DNA from: an uncultured Lachnospiraceae bacterium
Lineage (GTDB): Bacteria > Bacillota > Clostridia > Lachnospirales > Lachnospiraceae
DNA: 28,242 nucleotides
Direction: 5' to 3'
NCBI GenBank assembly: GCA_902496125.1
Contig: CABUZU010000012.1
Location: 1 to 28,242 of the forward strand
This document shows positions 22,673 through 28,242 of this stretch, in pieces. The notes under the pieces are model-generated. The model worked only from the letters and a program-made list of their open reading frames with translations, was not told where the DNA came from and searched no databases. The position numbers and the translations under genes are program-made. The number at the start of each line of letters is the position of its first letter. The first letter of the stretch is position 1.

Positions 22673-23344
22673 TTAAGCAACCCTTGCTTCTTCCTTCTTA
22701 TAATCACGGCCATAAAGCAATGGTCTAGCAATATATACATTGAAAAACTCAATCAAAGGTCCCATAAAGAATGCGGTAATTACGGTACCAATTCCTACTA
22801 AAGGTCCTGCATTGCCAATCATAGAGGTAACAAATCCAATGGTTACACAAACTAAATCTGCACCAATTCTACAGTATTGGAATTTTGCAATCTTACGGTC
22901 TGCCATTACTAATGCAATTGCATCATATACCGATACACCAAGGTCTCCTGTATAGTAAAGTGCAGAACCAAAACACATAATGACAATTCCTAAGATTAAT
23001 AAAACTGCACGAGTAGACATTGTTGCATTCGCAATAAAGTCAAATTTCTTAAAAAATGCAATCGAAAAATCAATGATATATCCCATCAAAAACATATTTA
23101 AAAATGTTGCTAAACTAATATAATGCTTATCTAAAATAAATGTAACGATTAAAAATAAAATACTTAAAAGTAAATAATAAGTACCATAGCTTAATGATAC
23201 AAAGCTATGAGTTCCCATCGCCATCGACTGAAATGGGTCAACACCTAAGTTCGATAGCTTAAATAATGCTACACTAACACTACAGATGCCAATGCCCAAA
23301 ATACTCATAATTAAGCGTTTTGCAAAATTATTATTCTTCTCCAT
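22673..23344 (-). CDS. YczE/YyaS/YitT-like integral membrane protein
   Basis: This 223-residue protein has about five or six membrane segments. The N-terminal part contains LGIGICSVSVALFKLSNLGV followed by DPFQSM, and the second half contains GDLGVSVYDAIALV; the two G-x-x-P/V-x-D-like repeats suggest an internal duplication. The pattern matches the YczE-like group of membrane proteins of Firmicutes, whose transport role is not established. It has its own sigma-A promoter and its own terminator, so it is probably transcribed alone. No functional partner is evident from the neighbours. Confidence 0.8.
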   Translation of the reverse strand: MEKNNNFAKRLIMSILGIGICSVSVALFKLSNLGVDPFQSMAMGTHSFVSLSYGTYYLLLSILFLIVTFILDKHYISLATFLNMFLMGYIIDFSIAFFKKFDFIANATMSTRAVLLILGIVIMCFGSALYYTGDLGVSVYDAIALVMADRKIAKFQYCRIGADLVCVTIGFVTSMIGNAGPLVGIGTVITAFFMGPLIEFFNVYIARPLLYGRDYKKEEARVA

Positions 23345-23391
23345 CTTTCATACCCCTTTTTGTACGTTTTCACTCGTTTTTTGTCTTGTTC

Positions 23392-23421
23392 GTTATACTC
23401 TTAAAAAGGATATTTTGTCAA
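23392..23421 (-). promoter_or_regulatory. Promoter of the YczE-like gene
   Basis: On the minus strand a perfect TTGACA (23416-23421) and TATAAC (23392-23397) are 18 bases apart. The leader to the ATG at 23344 is about 42 bases. Confidence 0.75.
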
Positions 23422-23455
23422 TGGAATTTCATTAACTTCTCGCAAAATGACTCTT

Positions 23456-23854
23456 TTAGCCTCGCACTATTCCATCTATATTTTTGATTGTAAAAGTTGG
23501 TGTAAAATCTTCACTATCACTTGCTAAAAATCCACCCTGACTTTGCATCAGTTCTTTAAAAATTTCAATGACCTTTTTTCCATCATTTTGCTCAAAACTA
23601 ATTTGATAAATTGTCTCAATCTGATGTTCTTTTAAAAAGGCTAAATCAAGTGGGTCAATAAAACAACTCTTCGCATCCTCAAAGATTAAAGAATCACTTG
23701 TTAAAACAATCTCCATCAGATTGATTTCTTTCCAAATCTCAATCTGTTTTTCAGATACTGTTGTAATAACCTTTGATAGTTCCTTCACCTCTACCTTTGC
23801 TGGAATCATATAATAATATTCTAAAAACTTTTTCTTTACTTTTTTGATTTTCAT
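23456..23854 (-). CDS. Small protein of unknown function encoded directly after hisD
   Basis: I do not recognise this 132-residue protein. It has a very basic start (MKIKKVKKKF), no signal peptide and no membrane segment. The rest looks like a mixed alpha/beta cytoplasmic domain, with strands around MEIVLTSDSLIFEDA and a helix around KKVIEIFKELMQS. The ATG lies three bases after the hisD stop, with AGGA near the end of hisD as the ribosome site, so it is co-translated with hisD. No terminator was seen after it before the YczE-like promoter. That it is a real gene rests on tight coupling, the codon pattern and lack of a competing frame. A role linked to histidine metabolism is inference only. 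Confidence 0.7.
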   Translation of the reverse strand: MKIKKVKKKFLEYYYMIPAKVEVKELSKVITTVSEKQIEIWKEINLMEIVLTSDSLIFEDAKSCFIDPLDLAFLKEHQIETIYQISFEQNDGKKVIEIFKELMQSQGGFLASDSEDFTPTFTIKNIDGIVRG

Positions 23855-23857
23855 AAA

Positions 23858-25123
23858 TTATTTTCCTACACGAACGAGTACAGACTTCTGGTGTGCACTA
23901 AGCCCTTCTTCTCCTGCAAGCTGTGCACAAGTAGGAGCTAAATTCTTACAACCCTCTTCTGAAATATACTGTGTAAATGCAGTCTTTAAGAAGGTTCCTA
24001 CCCATAAACCGCTTGAATATTTTGCAGATGCCATGGTTGGAAGAGTATGGTTTGTTCCACTACAATAATCACCAAATGCAACCGGTGTATATTCACCAAC
24101 AAATAATGATCCAAAGTTTGTAAGCTTAGCAGCAACCGTCTGTGCATTGTGAGTATGTACCTCTAAATGTTCTGGTGCATTGTCATTTGCTAGTTCAATT
24201 GCTTCTTCCATACTATCACAAACAATAATCATACCATTATCATTCCAAGACTGCATTGCAAGTTTTCCTGTAGGAAGTTCTTTTGCAAATTTATTAATAC
24301 TATCTAAAACATCCTTCGCAAATTTATCAGACAGGCAAAGCAATGTACTTCTAGCTACTGAATCATGTTCAGACTGTGCTAACAAGTCAATCGCTGTATA
24401 ATCTGGATTTGCAAAATCATCTGCAATGACTAAAACTTCGGATGGTCCTGCAAGACTATCAATTCCTACAGAGCCTAATACCTGACGTTTTGCTTCTACT
24501 ACATAACGGTTACCAGGACCGCAAATTAAATCTACTCTAGGAATAGACTGTGTACCATAAGCCATAGCTGCAACTGCCTGTGCACCACCTGAGCAAAAGA
24601 TTTCATCTACACCAGCAATATCCATTGCTACTAATACAGCAGGATGGATTCCATCACATCCTCTTGCTGCTGGTGAGCAAGCGATTACATGCTTTACACC
24701 TGCTACCTTTGCTGGAATTGCAAGCATTAATGCAGTAGAAGGAAGTGGATAACGTCCAGCTGGAACATAAGCTCCAACAGTTTCTACTGGAATTAAACGA
24801 TGTCCTAAGGTTACTCCTGGAATTGGAGAAGCAGTTGTTAGAGGTTTTACCGTTTCTAACTGCTTTTCAGCAAAGAAACGAATCTGTGCAGCGGCATCTT
24901 GAATTGCCTTTACCGTTTCCTTACTTACTTTCTTATAAGCTTCTTTTACTGCTTCTTTATCTACTTTTACTGTATCTAATTTAATATGGTCAAATTTCTC
25001 TGCTAATGCGATTAATTCTTCGTCACCCTTACTTGCCACATTTTTTAAGATATCTGCAACCAAATCTGTGGTCTGTTGGTCGCGTTCATAGGTTTTTCTT
25101 TCAGCATTCTTATAAATTCTCAT
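23858..25123 (-). CDS. hisD: Histidinol dehydrogenase
   Basis: This 421-residue enzyme oxidises L-histidinol to L-histidine in two NAD-dependent steps. The four zinc ligands are all in place: Q250 and H253 in AQSEHD, D352 in GDYCSGTNH and H411 in SAHQKS. The catalytic pair is E318-H319 in APEHLEV. The NAD-site region GPSEVLVIADD is intact. The open frame extends 21 codons upstream to 25186, but that start lies in the -35 box of a perfect promoter whose transcript would begin near 25151. The ATG at 25123 is therefore the real start. No other his biosynthesis gene is in the window, which is unusual for hisD but common where his genes are scattered. Confidence 0.95.
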   Translation of the reverse strand: MRIYKNAERKTYERDQQTTDLVADILKNVASKGDEELIALAEKFDHIKLDTVKVDKEAVKEAYKKVSKETVKAIQDAAAQIRFFAEKQLETVKPLTTASPIPGVTLGHRLIPVETVGAYVPAGRYPLPSTALMLAIPAKVAGVKHVIACSPAARGCDGIHPAVLVAMDIAGVDEIFCSGGAQAVAAMAYGTQSIPRVDLICGPGNRYVVEAKRQVLGSVGIDSLAGPSEVLVIADDFANPDYTAIDLLAQSEHDSVARSTLLCLSDKFAKDVLDSINKFAKELPTGKLAMQSWNDNGMIIVCDSMEEAIELANDNAPEHLEVHTHNAQTVAAKLTNFGSLFVGEYTPVAFGDYCSGTNHTLPTMASAKYSSGLWVGTFLKTAFTQYISEEGCKNLAPTCAQLAGEEGLSAHQKSVLVRVGK

Positions 25124-25157
25124 AGTACACTCTCTTTCCCTTATAAAACTTTTTTTT

Positions 25158-25186
25158 ATTATAGAAAGGAATTTTTGTCTTGTCAA
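25158..25186 (-). promoter_or_regulatory. Consensus sigma-A promoter of hisD
   Basis: On the minus strand TTGACA (25181-25186) and TATAAT (25158-25163) are both perfect and 17 bases apart. Transcription would start near 25151, 28 bases before the hisD ATG. Confidence 0.9.
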
Positions 25187-25226
25187 CCGCTCACACTTTA
25201 GTTTGCAAAAAAATTAAAATTTCCTC

Positions 25227-25255
25227 TTGACAAAACAAAAAAATAGGTTTACTCT
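25227..25255 (+). promoter_or_regulatory. Likely promoter of the ammonium transporter leader
   Basis: TTGACA (25227-25232) is perfect, but the -10 box 17 bases on is TACTCT, a weak match. Such a weak -10 could point to an activator or to low basal use. The transcript would start near 25262, just before the first leader hairpin. Confidence 0.5.
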
Positions 25256-25259
25256 GTAG

Positions 25260-25310
25260 GTGTCGAAAGCAAAGGTGCTACACGAAAGAGATGTGTAGTG
25301 CCTTTTTTTT
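25260..25310 (+). terminator. Leader terminator A with competing hexaloop hairpin, upstream of the ammonium transporter
   Basis: The terminator stem pairs 25271-25283 (AAAGGTGCTACAC) with 25293-25305 (GTGTAGTGCCTTT) over 13 bases including two G-U pairs, and the T-run is 25303-25310. An alternative hairpin uses AGC/GCT (25268-25270 with 25277-25279) around the hexaloop AAAGGT. Its lower extension is GTGT/ACAC with a four-base bulge. The two folds share bases 25271-25283 and exclude each other, which is the layout of a switchable terminator. Confidence 0.75.
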
Positions 25311-25355
25311 GACAAAGCTTATTTTATTATAAAGAAAAGGAAAGGGGAAACCCTA

Positions 25356-25405
25356 AAGACAAAGGCGTCTTACTATTTCATTAGAAAATAGTGGGGCGTT
25401 TTTTT
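25356..25405 (+). terminator. Leader terminator B with competing hexaloop hairpin, directly before the ammonium transporter
   Basis: The terminator pairs 25366-25378 (CGTCTTACTATTT) with 25386-25398 (AAATAGTGGGGCG) over 13 bases with three G-U pairs, followed by seven T (25399-25405). The competing hairpin is AAGAC/GTCTT (25356-25360 with 25367-25371) around the hexaloop AAAGGC. It takes up the left arm of the terminator. A small AGGG-GAAA-CCCT hairpin (25343-25354) lies immediately upstream. The ribosome site GGGAGG of the transporter follows at 25410-25415. Confidence 0.78.
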
Positions 25406-25423
25406 AATAGGGAGGTATGAATT

Positions 25424-27172
25424 ATGACTCAAGAAATTATGAATGCAATCACGAGTGAAGTCTACGGCGTCTGGTTTTTAATCGGTGCCGCATTGGTATT
25501 CTGGATGCAAGCTGGTTTTGCAATGGTTGAAGCTGGTTTTACAAGGGCAAAGAATACTGGTAACATTATTATGAAAAACTTGATGGACTTCTGTATTGGT
25601 ACAGTAATGTTCATCCTTATCGGTTTTGGTTTATTTTTAGGAAAAGACGTTATGGGGCTTTTTGGTACTCCTAACTTCGATATTTTTACAAATTATGCAA
25701 ATTTTGATTGGTCTAACTTCGTATTCAACTTAGTATTCTGTGCTACCACAGCTACTATCGTATCCGGAGCAATGGCTGAAAGAACTAAATTCTCTTCTTA
25801 CTGTGTTTATTCAGCTGTTATCTCTGCTGTTATTTATCCAATCGAAGCTCACTGGACATGGGGAGGTGGCTGGTTAGCTCAGATGGGCTTCCATGATTTT
25901 GCCGGTTCTAACTGTATCCATATGGTTGGTGGTATCTCTGCTTTAATCGGTGCTGCTATCCTTGGACCTCGTATTGGTAAGTTTACAAAGAAAAAAGATG
26001 GTACGATTAAAGTTGGTGCTTTTCCAGGTCACAACTTAGCACTTGGTGCTTTAGGTGTATTCATCCTTTGGTTAGGTTGGTATGGATTTAACGGTGCTGC
26101 TGCAACTTCTTTATCTCAGTTAGGTGCAATTTTTGTTACAACTACCATCGCTCCTGCTGTTGCAACCGTTGTATGTATGATTTTTACATGGGTTAAATAT
26201 GGTAAACCTGATGTATCTATGTGTCTAAATGCTTCTTTAGCAGGTTTAGTAGCAATCACTGCTCCTTGTGACGTAGTAGATGCTCTTGGTGCTATTATCA
26301 TTGGTGCTGTTGCTGGTGTCTTAGTAGTATTTGGTGTTTGGTTATTAGATTATAAATTAAGAATTGATGACCCTGTTGGTGCTGTTGCTGTTCATATGAT
26401 GAATGGTATTTGGGGTACCATCGCTGTTGGTTTATTTGCAACCAGTTCAACTCCTACTTATTCTTTAACAGATAGTGCTGGAAATCAGTTACTTGGTTTA
26501 TTCTACGGTGGTGGATTTAAATTATTAGGCATTCAGCTTACTGGTATGTTCGCAACTGCTGCTTGGACAGTTGTTACGATTACCATTACCTTCTTAGTAA
26601 TTAAACATACGATGGGTCTTCGTGTTAGTGAAGAAGAAGAAATCATTGGTCTTGACTCTACTGAACATGGTCTTGAAACAGCTTACGCTGGTTTCTTAAC
26701 TTATGGTGAAAGAATGAGCGGTGCTGCTCATGTTCCTGCAACTGGTGAAGTTTCTGTTGACGAAGCCGTACCCGTTCAGCTTATGGAACAGACTTCTACT
26801 CCAATTGCTTCTGATGTAAAACTTTCTAAAGTGGATATCATTTGTAAGCAAAGTAAGTTTGAACGCTTAAAAGATGCATTAAACAGCGTTGGTGTTACTG
26901 GTATCACTGTAACTCAGGTACTTGGTTGTGGTGCTCAAAAAGGTCAGACAAAGTACTATCGTGGTGTTGAAATGGAAATGAATCTACTTCCTAAGGTTAA
27001 AGTAGAAGTTATCGTAAGTAAAGTTCCTGTTGGTGATGTTGTAAAAGCTGCAAAACAAGCTCTTTATACTGGTAACATCGGTGATGGTAAGATTTTCGTA
27101 TACAATGTAGAAAATGTTATCAAAGTTCGTACCGGTGAAGAAGGTTATGAAGCTTTACAAGGTGAAAACTAG
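25424..27172 (+). CDS. amt: Ammonium transporter fused to a PII (GlnK-type) signalling domain
   Basis: The product has 582 residues. Residues 1-400 are an Amt channel with about eleven membrane segments and the conserved D158, the twin histidines H166 (NCIHMVGG) and H324 (VAVHMMNGIW), and the AMAERTKF motif. After a linker of about 60 residues, residues 465-575 are a PII domain starting KLSKVDIICK. It has the T-loop QKGQTKYYRG (505-514), LLPKVKVEVIVS, and the nucleotide-binding GDGKIF. The T-loop tyrosine that is uridylylated in proteobacteria (Tyr51) is M517 here, so regulation should be by ADP/ATP/2-oxoglutarate only. In separate systems GlnK plugs Amt; the fusion would make this intrinsic. 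A regulated leader precedes the gene and a terminator follows it. Confidence 0.96.
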   Translation: MTQEIMNAITSEVYGVWFLIGAALVFWMQAGFAMVEAGFTRAKNTGNIIMKNLMDFCIGTVMFILIGFGLFLGKDVMGLFGTPNFDIFTNYANFDWSNFVFNLVFCATTATIVSGAMAERTKFSSYCVYSAVISAVIYPIEAHWTWGGGWLAQMGFHDFAGSNCIHMVGGISALIGAAILGPRIGKFTKKKDGTIKVGAFPGHNLALGALGVFILWLGWYGFNGAAATSLSQLGAIFVTTTIAPAVATVVCMIFTWVKYGKPDVSMCLNASLAGLVAITAPCDVVDALGAIIIGAVAGVLVVFGVWLLDYKLRIDDPVGAVAVHMMNGIWGTIAVGLFATSSTPTYSLTDSAGNQLLGLFYGGGFKLLGIQLTGMFATAAWTVVTITITFLVIKHTMGLRVSEEEEIIGLDSTEHGLETAYAGFLTYGERMSGAAHVPATGEVSVDEAVPVQLMEQTSTPIASDVKLSKVDIICKQSKFERLKDALNSVGVTGITVTQVLGCGAQKGQTKYYRGVEMEMNLLPKVKVEVIVSKVPVGDVVKAAKQALYTGNIGDGKIFVYNVENVIKVRTGEEGYEALQGEN

Positions 27173-27180
27173 AAAAATAC

Positions 27181-27211
27181 AAAACGGTTGGTGCGTGTAC
27201 CAACCGTTTTT
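27181..27211. terminator. Bidirectional terminator after the ammonium transporter
   Basis: AAAACGGTTGGT (27181-27192) and ACCAACCGTTTT (27199-27210) form a 12-base stem with a six-base loop. It is flanked by A and T runs and lies between two converging genes, six bases before the stop of the gene on the other strand. Confidence 0.92.
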
Positions 27212-27216
27212 ATATT

Positions 27217-28242
27217 CTATAAGTGTGAAACCTTGCCATCATTCATCACAGTACATCCGTGTTTATCACAACGAAGGCAACGTGATGATTCTTGCATTGC
27301 TTCTTCAAAACTCATCTGATTTTCTACATATAAGAAATCTTTCTTACGTTCTCTTGCAAGTCTTTCTGTAATATTAACACGACCAGTAGGAGTTCTGTTA
27401 TCCTCTCCTGCCATTGGAATTTCAATATCACAAGGAATCGTATTTTTACAACCCAAGAAATCATTGATATGGTAGGCTGCTGCCTTACCTGCTGCAATCG
27501 CTTTAATAACCGTAGATGGTCCTGTTACACAGTCGCCACCAGAATAGATGCCTTCCATTCCTTCTACCTTACCACCAAGGTCACAAGTAAAGCAATTACG
27601 ATTTGCTGGAATACCAAAGTCTTCAAAAGGCTTACTAACAATATCTTGACCGACTGCAACTAAGATTAAATCAGCTGGCAGACGAATCGGGTCTTTATCT
27701 GCCTTAAGTGGAGCAGGTCTTCCTGATTTTACAGGTCCAATCATCTGTGGCTGTACCCATAATGCCTTGCAATTTCCATCTTCATCAGCTTCAATGTGGT
27801 CAGGTGCCATAAGAGTCATAAGCTCAATTCCTTCCATGATTGCACTCTCAATTTCACTATCAAGAGCAGTCATATCATCTTGTCTTCTACGATAAACAAT
27901 GGAAACTTCTTTAGCATTTGCACGAAGTGCTGTTCTTGCACAGTCCATTGCCACGTTACCACCACCAATAACGACTACCTTTTTACCGGTAAAATCTGGA
28001 TATTCATTGTCACCAATTCCACGAAGTACATCTACCGCTGAGATTACACCCTTACTGTCAATTCCATCAAGGCGAAGCTTCTTACCAGTATGTGCACCAA
28101 TTGCTACATAAACGGCATCGTATTCATCGGCAATTTCTTTCATCTTCTCTGCACTAGAGACATTTGTTTCACATTTTACATCAATTCCACCTACATTTAA
28201 GATTGCACGAATATCTTCATCTAATCGATCTTTTGGGAAACG
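27217..28242 (-). CDS. GltD-superfamily NAD(P)/FAD oxidoreductase (glutamate synthase small-subunit like), N-terminal part outside window
   Basis: The frame is open from the window edge (RFPKDRLDEDIRAILN) to a stop at 27217, so 341 C-terminal residues are seen. An apparent ATG at 28143 is internal, because the upstream codons continue the family pattern. The NAD(P)-binding motif VVVIGGGNVAMDCARTA, the arginine pair in VYRRR, and the FAD-site IYSGGDCVTGPSTVIKAIAAGK are clear. The C-terminus has SRCLRCDKHGC, a cysteine cluster like the N-terminal one of glutamate synthase beta subunits. The neighbouring ammonium transporter supports a role in glutamate synthesis. Related proteins act as NADPH:acceptor or hydrogenase-linked oxidoreductases, so the exact reaction is open. 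Confidence 0.8.
   Translation of the reverse strand, partial: RFPKDRLDEDIRAILNVGGIDVKCETNVSSAEKMKEIADEYDAVYVAIGAHTGKKLRLDGIDSKGVISAVDVLRGIGDNEYPDFTGKKVVVIGGGNVAMDCARTALRANAKEVSIVYRRRQDDMTALDSEIESAIMEGIELMTLMAPDHIEADEDGNCKALWVQPQMIGPVKSGRPAPLKADKDPIRLPADLILVAVGQDIVSKPFEDFGIPANRNCFTCDLGGKVEGMEGIYSGGDCVTGPSTVIKAIAAGKAAAYHINDFLGCKNTIPCDIEIPMAGEDNRTPTGRVNITERLARERKKDFLYVENQMSFEEAMQESSRCLRCDKHGCTVMNDGKVSHL

Noticed and set aside
25124..25186. 21-codon N-terminal extension of hisD
   Set aside because: It runs through the -10 and -35 boxes of a perfect promoter, so it cannot be in the transcript from that promoter.
25309..25333. TTGACA followed by TATAAA between the two leader terminators
   Set aside because: The spacing is only 13 bases, too short for a sigma-A promoter; part of the TTGACA is the terminator T-run.
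1..28242. CRISPR arrays, tRNA or rRNA genes, transposases, phage genes or attachment-site repeats
   Set aside because: None seen on reading both strands; intergenic gaps are short and accounted for by promoters, leaders and terminators.

Overview
The window looks like chromosomal core and near-core sequence from an AT-rich, Gram-positive anaerobe of the Clostridia, most likely a Lachnospiraceae member. The evidence is the low-GC codon use, strong GGAGG-type ribosome sites, consensus sigma-A promoters, an S-box (SAM-I) riboswitch in front of metK, and protein families typical of that group: an Amt-PII fusion, NhaC, a YczE-like membrane protein, ROK glucokinase and a Gram-positive type IV pilus operon. 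I saw no rRNA, tRNA, CRISPR array, insertion sequence or phage gene. Nearly all genes lie on the minus strand; only the lipoprotein gene (9131-10111) and the ammonium transporter gene (25424-27172) are on the plus strand.

Reading in the direction of minus-strand transcription, 9056-1 holds an envelope and metabolism block. A large membrane-anchored extracytoplasmic protein of unknown function comes first, then murA with its own promoter. An S-box riboswitch with terminator follows, then a tight metK-glk-malQ series closed by a terminator, and finally a two-gene threonine/serine exporter that runs off the left edge. A divergent lipoprotein gene faces the large extracytoplasmic protein. At 14494-10118 lies an ABC importer of the TrpXYZ-like type (binding lipoprotein, permease, ATPase), with a DEAD-box RNA helicase behind it and a shared bidirectional terminator.

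20934-14499 is a compact type IV pilus operon read as pilin, terminator, prepilin peptidase, PilC, a fused PilM-PilN protein, PilO and PilB. The strong promoter before the pilin and the hairpin after it suggest much pilin and less machinery. No retraction ATPase, secretin or minor pilin is present here. PilB carries a duplicated N-terminal motif of the kind that binds c-di-GMP.

25186-20965 carries hisD with a short unknown gene coupled to it, a YczE-like membrane protein and an NhaC Na+/H+ antiporter. The right end is nitrogen assimilation: an ammonium channel fused to a PII signalling domain, next to a convergent GltD-superfamily oxidoreductase cut by the window edge. The ammonium transporter has an unusual 160-base leader with two successive intrinsic terminators. 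Each can be replaced by a small hairpin with an AAAGGY hexaloop, which resembles ANTAR-type antitermination. I rate this leader the most interesting regulatory element in the window.

Three starts were moved from the longest open frame on promoter, ribosome-site or terminator evidence (the exporter subunit, PilMN and hisD), and pilC was shortened slightly on ribosome-site evidence.
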